This document shows positions 23,167-30,537 of a DNA stretch of 34,166 nucleotides, one piece after another (positions within the stretch are counted from its first letter, which is position 1; each line of letters starts with the position of its first letter). Location of the stretch: positions 1-34,166 of the forward strand of contig JAFUNB010000028.1 of NCBI GenBank assembly GCA_017482345.1. The letters are read 5' to 3'. The stretch is from Oscillibacter sp. GTDB lineage: Bacteria > Bacillota > Clostridia > Oscillospirales > Oscillospiraceae. The notes below the pieces were generated by a model. That model was given only the letters and a program-made list of their open reading frames with translations, ran no database searches and had not been told where the DNA came from. The position numbers and the translations under genes were made by a program.

Positions 23167-24495
23167 CGCGTGTTTTCGTTTGTTCCAGAGATACCAGCCC
23201 ATGCACAGGAAAATCTGCACCAGCGAGGACGCCGGTGTGGACAAGCCCAGCTGGAACAGAGAGCCGCCCAAGCTGCTGACCAGCAGCGCCACCGGCAGGC
23301 GGACGCAGAACGCGCCGATAAAGCCCTGTACCATGACGAATACCGTCTGGCCGCGGCCGTTGAAGTAGCCGACAAAGCAGAACAGGAAGCTGGTAAACAG
23401 GCAGTCGATGGCGTAGGACTTCAAATACTCCCAGCCGGCCAGCACCACCGCGGGATCCTCCGCGAAGAAGCCGGCCAGCACATCTCCGCGGAAAAATCCG
23501 GCCCATGCCATGACCACACCGGCCACCAGTGAGGACAGGATGCCCGTCCACAGGGCCTTCTGTGCCCGGTCCTCCCTGCCAGCGCCGATGTTCTGGGCCA
23601 CAAAGGCAGACATGGACTGCATATAGGCCGAGGGTACCAGCATCACAAAGCCGCACAGCTTCTCCGCCACGCCGACGCCGGCAGAGGCTACCACGCCCAT
23701 GCCATTGGCGATAGCAGTGATCACCAGGAAGGAAACGCTCACCAGCAGATCCTGCAGGGCAATGGGCGTGCCCAGCCGCAGGATCCGGCGCATGACGCTC
23801 CGGTCAGGCCGCAGCTCCGTCCGGGTCAGAGTGAAGGGCAGCTCCCGACGCCGGATGATGAGCAGAGACAGCAGCACGCTGACCGCCTGGGCAAATACCG
23901 TGGCAATGGCCGCGCCGGCCACGCCCATGCCCACACCGGCCACCAGCAGCAGATCGCCGATGATATTCAGGACGCAGGCGATCAGCACCGTCAGAAGCGG
24001 CATCTTGGAATCGCCCAGTCCCCGGAAAATACTGCCCAGCAGATTATAGGCGATGATGAACACGGAGCCTGCGCCGCAGATGCGCACATAGCTGACCGTG
24101 CCTGCAAAGGCATCCGCCGGGGCATGCATAACCTCCGCCATTTTGGGGGCCGCAAGAAGTACCGCCGCCGTCATGACCAGCGTCACCACACTGAACAGGC
24201 AAATGCCGCTGCCGACCACTCCGCCGGCCTCCCGGGGCTTTCCCTCGCCGATCTTCTGGCCCAGCAGGACAGTAATGCCCATGGACAGTCCCGTGACGAT
24301 GATCGTCAGGGAATGCATGATCTGGCTGCCGGTAGCGACTGCGGAGATATCCGCCGCCGTTCCGAATTTGCCCACTACCTGCAGATCCACTGCGCCGTAC
24401 ATGGCCTGCAGCAGCAGGGCCAGCAACACCGGCAGCGCAAACTTCAGCAGAGCCGGCAGAATGGGTCCCTGCGTAAAATTCTGATTTTGTTTCAT
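23164..24495 (-). CDS. MATE-family multidrug/metabolite efflux transporter
   Basis: 443 residues from ATG 24495 (MKQNQNFTQGPILPALLKFALPVLL), preceded by GGGAGGGAG. Twelve hydrophobic segments in two homologous halves. DLQVVGKFGTAADISAVATGSQIMH is the first-half MATE pattern (the family usually reads VGxxG-x-xALAA), followed by GISMGITVLLGQKIGEGK-type loop residues (here GLSMGITVLLGQKIGEGK). The second half has AQNIGAGREDRAQKAL. It is of the clostridial NorM/DinF-like type driven by Na+ or H+. Substrate unknown. Expression seems controlled by a dedicated promoter, a short upstream ORF and a terminator in the leader (24492-24635), which is unusual and suggests induction by a ribosome-acting drug or an amino-acid state. 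Confidence 0.9.
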   Translation of the reverse strand: MKQNQNFTQGPILPALLKFALPVLLALLLQAMYGAVDLQVVGKFGTAADISAVATGSQIMHSLTIIVTGLSMGITVLLGQKIGEGKPREAGGVVGSGICLFSVVTLVMTAAVLLAAPKMAEVMHAPADAFAGTVSYVRICGAGSVFIIAYNLLGSIFRGLGDSKMPLLTVLIACVLNIIGDLLLVAGVGMGVAGAAIATVFAQAVSVLLSLLIIRRRELPFTLTRTELRPDRSVMRRILRLGTPIALQDLLVSVSFLVITAIANGMGVVASAGVGVAEKLCGFVMLVPSAYMQSMSAFVAQNIGAGREDRAQKALWTGILSSLVAGVVMAWAGFFRGDVLAGFFAEDPAVVLAGWEYLKSYAIDCLFTSFLFCFVGYFNGRGQTVFVMVQGFIGAFCVRLPVALLVSSLGGSLFQLGLSTPASSLVQIFLCMGWYLWNKRKHA

Positions 24496-24584
24496 GGCTC
24501 CCTCCCTCTTTTCGGGCATATAAAAAAGCCGGATAAGACTCCGGGCGCACCCGGCATCTTATCCAGCTTTGCGATTGCGATCAC
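24492..24584 (-). CDS. Candidate leader peptide (30 residues) of the MATE gene
   Basis: GTG 24584 has GGAGGG (24593-24588) just upstream. The frame reads GTG-ATC-GCA-ATC-GCA-AAG-CTG and continues for 30 residues through the terminator hairpin, ending at TGA 24494-24492, which overlaps the MATE start as ATGA. No domain; two Ile-Ala pairs at the start and Arg/Lys near the end. An ORF across an attenuator that stops exactly on the next start codon is the layout of leader peptides such as BmrB of Bacillus or the Erm leaders. Predicted only; spacing of four bases to the GTG is short. Confidence 0.45.
   Translation of the reverse strand: MIAIAKLDKMPGAPGVLSGFFICPKRGREP
24522..24567 (-). terminator. 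Terminator/attenuator inside the MATE leader
   Basis: On the minus strand GCTGGATAAGA pairs with TCTTATCCGGC (11 pairs, one wobble), enclosing CCGGG-TGCG-CCCGG, followed by TTTTTT. It lies downstream of a promoter and upstream of the MATE ATG, so it must be bypassed for expression. It may also terminate transcripts from the flavodoxin-like gene. Confidence 0.85.
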
Positions 24585-24606
24585 AAGCCCTCCGATGAAC
24601 ACAGAC

Positions 24607-24635
24607 AATCTAACATGATTGGGGAAAAATGTCAA
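24607..24635 (-). promoter_or_regulatory. Promoter of the MATE leader transcript
   Basis: On the minus strand TTGACA (24635-24630), a 17-nt spacer and TAGATT (24612-24607), preceded by TGT (extended -10). It begins 10 bases after the stop of the upstream gene. Predicted start near 24600, only a few bases before the leader ORF's ribosome binding site. Confidence 0.7.
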
Positions 24636-24644
24636 GATTAGCCA

Positions 24645-25202
24645 TTACAGCGTGGCGTTGGGCATGATGCGCACCCTGCCGTCATGGAGGCCGGTCTGGA
24701 ACCACCGGACGATGGGCTCCAGCTGCGCCTCGTCAAAGCAGTCGCCGCCGTGGAGGAACAGGTTCATCATCTCCAGCTCGCTCTCCGTGGCCTTGGGTCC
24801 CTTATCCCGGATCTCCTGCACCACAGAATTGGCCATGGGCTTCATCAGCAGCCTGTGCAGACCCTTCAGCTTGTCCGGCGCATAGCCGCCCCGGAGGTAG
24901 AATACCGGTGCGCCGCCATCAGAATAGCCGCCGTTTTTGCAGGCCACGTCCCACAATCCACCGTTGCCGCCGGGAGACATGCCCACGATTGCCACACCGC
25001 GGACGGTATATTTCTCCACAACGGTGTCCAGACCGCTGGTACGGCCAGCCATCAGCCAGCCCATATAAAAGATGTCGTCGTTCTTACGCAGGTACTTTCC
25101 CGCCTGCTTCAGGGGATAGGCCGGCACACCGGTCTTTTCCGACAGCAGCTTGGCATATCGCTCCGTAAATCCCGTCTGGGACTTGTAAACAATGGCTTTC
25201 AT
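24645..25202 (-). CDS. Flavodoxin-like protein
   Basis: 185 residues from ATG 25202, overlapping the stop of the upstream hydrolase gene (ATGA). The first strand and phosphate loop, MKAIVYKSQTGFTERYAKLL, is flavodoxin-type (S/T-x-TG-x-T), and DIFYMGWLMAGRTSGLDTV fits the second FMN loop. The middle AIVGMSPGGNGGLWDV continues the fold. The C-terminal 60 residues are an extra helical part. Probably FMN-binding and a one-electron carrier or quinone-type reductase; partner unknown. GAGGAG lies upstream. Last gene of a two-gene operon with the DUF2974 hydrolase. Confidence 0.78.
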   Translation of the reverse strand: MKAIVYKSQTGFTERYAKLLSEKTGVPAYPLKQAGKYLRKNDDIFYMGWLMAGRTSGLDTVVEKYTVRGVAIVGMSPGGNGGLWDVACKNGGYSDGGAPVFYLRGGYAPDKLKGLHRLLMKPMANSVVQEIRDKGPKATESELEMMNLFLHGGDCFDEAQLEPIVRWFQTGLHDGRVRIMPNATL

Positions 25203-26368
25203 GAATTTGTCTCCTCTTTCTTTGTCCGGTTCAGCTTTTTCGGCAGCTTTTCCATCTCCTGCTGCAGCTCCTCCCGCAGCACCTTGGCGTTGCTGCGGAT
25301 CAGCACCTTCAATGCATACAGGACCGCGTCCCGTGTATCCTTTTCCATGTCCTTCATAGCGCGGATCATGGCGCCCGCCGCCTTGAGGCTTTCCTCCTTC
25401 AGATCCGTCAGCGTCACAGCGCCGGAGGCGGAGAGCACCTCAAACAGGCCCTCCACAAACTTCTCCCGCTGGTCCAGCGGCATACTCCGGACCCATTCCT
25501 TCAGCGCCCGGTCATTCATCCGGCTCTGGCGGGTCACATCGTCCAAACGAATGAAATGATCGCCTAGCACCGACCAGGAAAAGCCGTCGTGCTGCAGAAG
25601 GCCCTGCTCCACACTGTCCACCACGATATAATCCTCGTCGTGTTCCAGCAGCATGCCCACCACGGAGGACTTGGGCACAATGGACACCACACGCTCCGCG
25701 ATCCGGGCGTACTCCGCAGAATCCAGAATCCTGCGGTGGAAGCCGGGACCGTCATTGGACCAGACGGACTGGATGCGGCGCTGGGTGACAGGCGGCACAA
25801 GCGCCGCGGAATACACCGCCAGATTGCCGCCTTTGGAGTGTCCGCCAAGGCGCAGACGCCGTCTGGGATACTGCCGTGCCACCGCCCGGGTATACTCCAC
25901 GGCCATGCGCTGGGCGGGCACCTCCTCCATGCAGGCCATGTGGAAGTCCTCCTTCCAGCCGGCCAGCGTATCGTCCGTGCCCCGGAAGGCAATGTAATAC
26001 AGACCGTCGCCGGTCTCGATGGTCAGAGCGGAAAACTGTACCGCCTGCTCCGTGTCCAGCCAGTCCACATAGCAGCTCAGCCGCATATCCCGGAACCGCC
26101 GGGACGCTGCCGTCTTTTTCAGCAAAAGCGGAATCGTATCCGGCACCAGAACACCCATGTCAATGGCCGCACCGGCAGGAACGCGGGCAAACACCTGCTC
26201 CGCCGCCTCCCGCAGGGAAACGGCTCCACTGGCGCCCGGTTCAGGCACGATGCCCCGGAAATCCACAAAGGACAGCTCGGCCAATATCAAATTGTCCACC
26301 TCGTTGAACGGTGCCTGCGCCAGAGTCAGATCACCGCGCCAGTCCAGATAGTCAAACAGATTTGCCAT
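25199..26368 (-). CDS. DUF2974 (Mbeg1-like) alpha/beta-hydrolase
   Basis: 389 residues from ATG 26368 (MANLFDYLDWRGDLTL), with AAGGAGG upstream. The nucleophile elbow is GGHSKGGNLAVYSA (Ser178), preceded by YYIAFRGTDDTLAGWKEDF, which resembles lipase-type oxyanion and lid segments. SNDGPGF and the region after ERVVSIVPKSSVVGMLLEH should carry the acid, and DDVTR or later the His. This whole pattern is the DUF2974 family found in Firmicutes. A cytosolic esterase or lipase is probable; the C-terminal 100 residues are Lys/Glu-rich and helical. It overlaps the flavodoxin-like gene by four bases. Confidence 0.82.
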   Translation of the reverse strand: MANLFDYLDWRGDLTLAQAPFNEVDNLILAELSFVDFRGIVPEPGASGAVSLREAAEQVFARVPAGAAIDMGVLVPDTIPLLLKKTAASRRFRDMRLSCYVDWLDTEQAVQFSALTIETGDGLYYIAFRGTDDTLAGWKEDFHMACMEEVPAQRMAVEYTRAVARQYPRRRLRLGGHSKGGNLAVYSAALVPPVTQRRIQSVWSNDGPGFHRRILDSAEYARIAERVVSIVPKSSVVGMLLEHDEDYIVVDSVEQGLLQHDGFSWSVLGDHFIRLDDVTRQSRMNDRALKEWVRSMPLDQREKFVEGLFEVLSASGAVTLTDLKEESLKAAGAMIRAMKDMEKDTRDAVLYALKVLIRSNAKVLREELQQEMEKLPKKLNRTKKEETNS

Positions 26369-26392
26369 AGCGTCCTCCTTTTGATCCTTTTT

Positions 26393-26421
26393 ATTATATG
26401 CTACATTTTCTCCCAACACAA
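26393..26421 (-). promoter_or_regulatory. Promoter of the DUF2974-flavodoxin operon
   Basis: On the minus strand TTGTGT (26421-26416), 17-nt spacer and perfect TATAAT (26398-26393). The ATG is at 26368. Confidence 0.6.
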
Positions 26422-26490
26422 GAGGTCTATCCCGCCGGAACGGTTCATACAGTGTCTCATCACGATCATTTACAGTTTATGAGGTAGCCG

Positions 26491-27099
26491 ATGATGACAA
26501 CACCGTTCCAAAACGAAGTCCTGCTTGAGGGCCGGGCCCTCCAGAGCCCTGTTCTGTCCCACGAAAACCACGGCTTGCGGTTTTACCGCTTCCCGCTGGA
26601 GATCCCCCGCCTGTCCGGACAGGCGGACATCCTGCCGGTCCTGGTGACCGACGCGCAGCTTTCCTGCATCACAACCGACAGCCCTCTGCGGATCCGCGGC
26701 CAGCTGCGATCCTTCAACAACCGCAGCGGCACCGGGAACCGTCTGGTGCTGACCGTGTACGCCCAGTCTGTAGAGCCCGGCACCGGTGAGCCGGAAAACC
26801 GCATCGTCCTCTCCGGCGCCCTGTGCAAGCCACCCATCTTCCGCCGGACGCCGCTGGGCCGCAGTATCTGCGACCTGATGCTGGCGGTGCCCCGCCGCTA
26901 CGGCCGGGCGGACTATCTGCCGGTCATCGCCTGGGGCCAGCTGGCCGTCCGGGGCAGCGAACTGCAGGTGGGCGACGAAATCGCCCTGGAAGGCCGGGTG
27001 CAGAGCCGGGTCTACCATAAAGTGACGGAGGAGGGCACCTTTGAGCGGGTGGCCTACGAGGTGTCTATGATGCACCTGCTGGATCCGGAGACAGAGTAA
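26491..27099 (+). CDS. Single-stranded DNA-binding (SSB/OB-fold) protein with two OB domains
   Basis: 202 residues from ATG 26491, with GAGGT a few bases upstream. Two similar halves: VLLEGRALQSPVLSHENHGLRFYRFPLEI (about 9-37), ending near VLTVYAQSVEP (86-96), and VLSGALCKPPIFRRTPLGRSICDLMLAV (about 106-133), then LPVIAWGQLAVRGSELQVGDEIALEGRVQSR and a final strand. IxGxLxxxPxxRxTPxGxxxxxxxLAV is the SSB OB-fold pattern, clearest in the second half. There is no acidic C-terminal tip of the DDDIPF type, so it is not the standard replication SSB. A variant SSB or PriB-like role is inferred. Confidence 0.75.
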   Translation: MMTTPFQNEVLLEGRALQSPVLSHENHGLRFYRFPLEIPRLSGQADILPVLVTDAQLSCITTDSPLRIRGQLRSFNNRSGTGNRLVLTVYAQSVEPGTGEPENRIVLSGALCKPPIFRRTPLGRSICDLMLAVPRRYGRADYLPVIAWGQLAVRGSELQVGDEIALEGRVQSRVYHKVTEEGTFERVAYEVSMMHLLDPETE

Positions 27100-27111
27100 A
27101 TTTTTGTACCC

Positions 27112-27140
27112 TTTACATTCAACCGAAAACCCGGTATGAT
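27112..27140 (+). promoter_or_regulatory. Promoter of the CcdA-thioredoxin gene
   Basis: TTTACA (27112-27117), 17-nt spacer and TATGAT (27135-27140). ATG at 27171 with AAAGGAG. Confidence 0.8.
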
Positions 27141-27170
27141 GGCTGTAATTCCATTGTCAAAGGAGCTTTC

Positions 27171-28403
27171 ATGGGTTTTACTGTTGAGACCGGCGTTTCC
27201 GCCGTTACCGTATTTCTGCAGGGCACACTGAGCTTTTTCTCCCCCTGTGTCCTGCCGCTGATCCCACTGTACATCAGCTATCTGGCCGGCGGCGCCGCCG
27301 AAGTGGATGAAAACGGCGTCCGCCGCTATCCCCGGGGACGGGTATTCTGCAACACGTTCTTTTTCGTTCTGGGCATCAGCTTTGCCTTTTTCCTGTTGGG
27401 TTTCGGTCTGACTGCGCTGGGCAGCTTTTTCCGTGCCTATCAGGTGTGGTTCGCCCGCGTCAGCGGCGTCATCATCATTCTGTTCGGCCTGTATCAGCTG
27501 GGCGTGGGACGCCGCTCCATGCTGCTGGAACAGGAGCACCGCCTCCCCTTCCGGCTGGATCAGGTGGCCATGAATCCCGCCACGGCGCTGGTTCTGGGCT
27601 TTACCTTCAGCTTCGCCTGGACCCCCTGCGTAGGACCGGCCCTGAGCAGCGTGCTGCTGATGGCCTCCTCCGCCGTCTCCGCTGTCACCGGCTATGTGCT
27701 CATCGGCGTGTACACCCTTGGTTTCGTGCTGCCCTTCCTGGCGGTGGGCCTGTTCACCGGACAGGTGCTGGATTTCTTCAAGAGCCATCAGAGCGTGGTG
27801 AAGTGGACGGTGAAGCTGGGTGGTATTCTGCTGATCGTCATGGGCGTTCTGACGCTGCTGGGCTTCACCGGTCAGGCATCCGAGGTCCTTGCACAGGACG
27901 AAAACTCCGCCGCCCAGGAGGAGACCGTCGATCAGGAGCCTTCCGCCGAGGAGGTCATGACTCCCATGGCGCCGGACTTCACGCTGGTCGACCAGTATGG
28001 CGAGACTCACACCCTGTCCGACTATCAGGGCAAGACGGTGTTCCTGAACTTCTGGGCCACCTGGTGTCCCCCCTGCCGTGCGGAGATGCCGGACATTCAG
28101 GCCATGTATGAGGAGCACGGCCTCAACGCAGAGGATCTGGTGGTTCTGGGCGCAGCTCAGCCCAACGTGGGACAGGAGGGCAGTGCCGAGGACATTGCAG
28201 CCTTCCTGGAGGAGAACGGCTACACCTACCCGGTCGTCATGGACGAGAGCGGCATGACCTTTGCCCAGTACGGCATCCGGGCCTTCCCCACCACCTTTAT
28301 GATCTCACCGGACGGCACCGTGTTTGGCTACATCTCCGGCGGCATCAGCCGGGAGGTCATGGAGGACATCGTGGAGCAGACCATGACCGGCAACAGACGA
28401 TAA
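27171..28403 (+). CDS. CcdA-type membrane reductase fused to a TlpA/ResA-like thioredoxin domain
   Basis: 410 residues. Residues 1-235 are a six-helix CcdA/DsbD-beta module with its two transport cysteines, Cys26 in SFFSPCVLPLIP and Cys153 in AWTPCVGP. A short acidic linker (about 240-265) leads to an extracytoplasmic thioredoxin domain (about 268-405: APDFTLVDQYGETHTLSDYQGK, then WATWCPPC with Cys299 and Cys302, then the cis-Pro loop FPTTF). It should carry electrons from cytoplasmic thioredoxin across the membrane to reduce disulfides outside the cell, in one polypeptide. No cytochrome c genes are nearby, so the client may be another exported thiol protein. Monocistronic, with strong signals at both ends. 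Confidence 0.93.
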   Translation: MGFTVETGVSAVTVFLQGTLSFFSPCVLPLIPLYISYLAGGAAEVDENGVRRYPRGRVFCNTFFFVLGISFAFFLLGFGLTALGSFFRAYQVWFARVSGVIIILFGLYQLGVGRRSMLLEQEHRLPFRLDQVAMNPATALVLGFTFSFAWTPCVGPALSSVLLMASSAVSAVTGYVLIGVYTLGFVLPFLAVGLFTGQVLDFFKSHQSVVKWTVKLGGILLIVMGVLTLLGFTGQASEVLAQDENSAAQEETVDQEPSAEEVMTPMAPDFTLVDQYGETHTLSDYQGKTVFLNFWATWCPPCRAEMPDIQAMYEEHGLNAEDLVVLGAAQPNVGQEGSAEDIAAFLEENGYTYPVVMDESGMTFAQYGIRAFPTTFMISPDGTVFGYISGGISREVMEDIVEQTMTGNRR

Positions 28404-28413
28404 CCGCATAAAA

Positions 28414-28448
28414 AGACAGCGTTGGGACAATCCCAACGCTGTTTTTTC
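28414..28448. terminator. Bidirectional terminator between the CcdA fusion and the NUDIX gene
   Basis: ACAGCGTTGGGA, loop CAA, TCCCAACGCTGT (perfect 12-bp stem, 28416-28442), then TTTTTC on plus; TTTTTATG on minus. Confidence 0.9.
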
Positions 28449-28965
28449 ATTTCGTCACAAAGCCAAAAGTATCCTGCATATCGAAGAGAAACTCCAGAAA
28501 GCTTTTGGGATAGGTGATAAATTCATCTTTTTCCAGAAGCTCCAGCGCCTCCGCCCGGGTGACCCAGCGGACCTCCGCCACTTCCTCCATCTGCAGGCGC
28601 AGCTGCGTGATGTCCAAATCCCGCTTCACGATATAATAGTCATCGAAGCCGCCGCCGAAATTCACCGTCACAGATGGGCGGATACCGGTCAGATCCAGGG
28701 GGTAGCCAAGCTCCTCCTGAAATTCCCGCTCCGCGCCCTGACGGCTGGTCTCGCCGGCGTCCACACCGCCGCCGATGGACACGTCCCAACGGCCCGGCCA
28801 GATATGCTTGCTCTCCGTCCGCCGCTGGATCAGCAGGCGGCCATCGGTGCCGAACAAGCACACATGCACCACCATGCGATACTCGCCACACTTCTTTTTT
28901 CCGTAGCGCTCCGCAGTCTTGCCCAGCGGCACGCGGTTTTCATCGTAGAGATCCACCAGTTCCAT
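28447..28965 (-). CDS. NUDIX hydrolase
   Basis: 172 residues from ATG 28965 (MELVDLYDENRVPLGKTAERYG), with GAGGTG four bases upstream. The NUDIX box GGGVDAGETSRQGAEREFQEELG is complete (residues about 65-87; G-x5-E-x7-REUXEEXG). The N-terminal DLYDENRVPLGK and RRTESKHIWPGRWDVS resemble the YfcD and IPP-isomerase-like branch, which usually acts on small nucleoside diphosphate-type substrates. A true isopentenyl isomerase is less likely. It lies eight bases downstream of the DUF6472 gene, last in the YedF operon. Substrate unknown. Confidence 0.88.
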   Translation of the reverse strand: MELVDLYDENRVPLGKTAERYGKKKCGEYRMVVHVCLFGTDGRLLIQRRTESKHIWPGRWDVSIGGGVDAGETSRQGAEREFQEELGYPLDLTGIRPSVTVNFGGGFDDYYIVKRDLDITQLRLQMEEVAEVRWVTRAEALELLEKDEFITYPKSFLEFLFDMQDTFGFVTK

Positions 28966-28973
28966 CTGCCACC

Positions 28974-29147
28974 TCACTGCCGCCGCGCGGTGCGGTATTC
29001 ATCGCCCCGGCGATAGAAGGGACAGGCGTTGTTGGCACTGCGCAGGAAACGCTCCATCTCATCTTCGTCCAGATCCATGGTACAGTAATAGACGTCTACC
29101 TCATCGTCATAATCGTAGTGGACGCACTCTTCACAATTGACTGCCAT
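28974..29147 (-). CDS. DUF6472-type small four-cysteine protein
   Basis: 57 residues from ATG 29147 (MAVNCEECVHYDYDDEVDVYYC), with GAGGTGA five bases upstream. Cysteines are arranged C-x2-C, then YYC and NACPFY, so a zinc site is likely. MDLDEDEMERFLRSANNACPFYRRGDEY is the conserved core of a family widespread in clostridia. Function unknown. It sits between DUF3343 and NUDIX with 12-bp and 8-bp gaps, so it is cotranscribed with the selenium-type genes. Confidence 0.78.
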   Translation of the reverse strand: MAVNCEECVHYDYDDEVDVYYCTMDLDEDEMERFLRSANNACPFYRRGDEYRTARRQ

Positions 29148-29159
29148 ACAAATCACCTC

Positions 29160-29396
29160 TTAAATCAGTATAGCATAGATCCCGTCTACATCCAAGTGCT
29201 GTTCCATCACCAATTCCTCCACCACCGTCCGGGCCTCCTTCGGCGCCGCCCAGCACATGCCGCAGCCTGCGGTGATGGTGCGGGGCACCGGAATGAGCCG
29301 CCCCGGCACACCCTGCGCCTTGCAGGCGCGCTCCATGGCCATGGCGCCGGTGGTGGTGCGGAAGGTCACGATGCACTTTTCCTCTCTCTGCCGCAT
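29160..29396 (-). CDS. DUF3343 protein (putative Se/S carrier-like)
   Basis: 78 residues from ATG 29396 (MRQREEKCIVTFRTTTGAMAMERACK), with GGAG seven bases upstream, overlapping the end of the cysteine desulfurase-like gene region. VPGRLIPVPRTITAGCGMCWAAP is the DUF3343 signature with two cysteines close together. Proteins of this family are found with YedF and selenocysteine lyase-like enzymes and are proposed carriers of reduced sulfur or selenium. Here the context matches exactly. No biochemical role is established from sequence alone. Confidence 0.85.
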   Translation of the reverse strand: MRQREEKCIVTFRTTTGAMAMERACKAQGVPGRLIPVPRTITAGCGMCWAAPKEARTVVEELVMEQHLDVDGIYAILI

Positions 29397-29400
29397 GCGC

Positions 29401-30537
29401 TCACTCCTCTGCCAGGATTCGGACGGCCTCCGCCGCCGCATCCGTCTCCTCCGCCGTGTTGGCCCAGGACCAGGAGAAGCGCACTGCCCCCTGTTCCTGC
29501 GTCCCCAGCGCCCGGTGGAACCGGGGCGCGCAGTGGGCGCCGGGGCGGGTGGCGATGCCGAACCGCTCCGCCAGCTCGTCGGACACCTGGGCCGAATCCC
29601 AGTCGCCGATGTTCAGCGCCACCACCGGAGCACGGTTCTCTGTGGAAAAATCGCCGTACACCGTCACGCCGGGAATGGTGCGGACCTGTTCATAAAACCG
29701 GCGGGCCAGCGCCTGCTCATGGGTGCGGATAACATCCACGCCCGTCTTTTCCAGAAAGTCCAGCGCGGCGCCGAGGCCCGCCAGGCCGTGACTGTTGAGG
29801 GTGCCCGCCTCCAGCCGGGTGGGATATTCCTCCGGCTGGGTTTCCAAAAAGCTCTGCACGCCGGTGCCGCCCACGGCAAAAGGCCGAATCTCCACACCCT
29901 CGCCTACACACAGTCCGCCGGTGCCCTGAGGCCCCAGCAGACTCTTATGGCCGGTGAAGCACAGCACGTCGATGCACTGGAGCTCCATGTTGATGGGGAA
30001 CACGCCTGCCGTCTGGGAGGCGTCCAGAATAAACAGCAGCCCGTGTTTCCGGGCAAAGTCCCCCACAAATTCAATGTTCATCAGATCGCCGGTCAGGTTA
30101 GAGGCATGGGTGCAGACCACCGCCTTTGTCTCCGGCCGCAGCAGCCTCTCAAAGGCCGTATCATCCAGTCTCCCCTGCCGGTCTGCGGTCACAAAATCCA
30201 CGCTGCCGCCCATCTGAGACAGGCGGTGCAGGGGCCGCAGGACAGAGTTGTGCTCCCAATCTGTGGAGATCACATGGTCGCCCGGCCCCAGCAGACCGCC
30301 GATGGCCATATTCAGCGCCATGGTGGAATTGGACGTGAAGACCACGCGCTCCGCGCCTGGAGCGTGGAACAGCGCAGCAAGCCGCTCCCGCACCGAAAAT
30401 ACGCCGCGGGAGGCTGTCAGGGCATCCTCATGGGCACCCCGGCCGCTGTTTCCGTATGTCTCCATAGCTGCCAGCACCGCCTCCGCCACACCGGGCGGCT
30501 TGGGTCGGCTGGTGGCCGCATTGTCCAGATAGATCAC
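29401..30537 (-). CDS. Cysteine desulfurase/selenocysteine lyase-like class V aminotransferase
   Basis: 378 residues from GTG 30537 (IYLDNAATSRPKPP after the start), overlapping the yedF stop as GTGA. PLP Lys198 lies in CFTGHKSLLGPQG, the His/Asp pair in THASNLTG and ILDASQTAG, and the catalytic loop Cys336 in TRPGAHCAPRFHRALG. This belongs to the NifS/SufS superfamily, in the group annotated as selenocysteine lyase or YedF-linked. It would pull S or Se from cysteine or selenocysteine and pass it to YedF or the DUF3343 protein. No iscU or sufU gene is nearby, which argues against general Fe-S assembly. Confidence 0.9.
   Translation of the reverse strand: MIYLDNAATSRPKPPGVAEAVLAAMETYGNSGRGAHEDALTASRGVFSVRERLAALFHAPGAERVVFTSNSTMALNMAIGGLLGPGDHVISTDWEHNSVLRPLHRLSQMGGSVDFVTADRQGRLDDTAFERLLRPETKAVVCTHASNLTGDLMNIEFVGDFARKHGLLFILDASQTAGVFPINMELQCIDVLCFTGHKSLLGPQGTGGLCVGEGVEIRPFAVGGTGVQSFLETQPEEYPTRLEAGTLNSHGLAGLGAALDFLEKTGVDVIRTHEQALARRFYEQVRTIPGVTVYGDFSTENRAPVVALNIGDWDSAQVSDELAERFGIATRPGAHCAPRFHRALGTQEQGAVRFSWSWANTAEETDAAAEAVRILAEE

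Noticed and set aside
24580-24617. 11-codon ORF starting at ATG 24617 as the MATE leader peptide
   Set aside because: Its start codon overlaps the predicted -10 region, so it would not be transcribed from that promoter.
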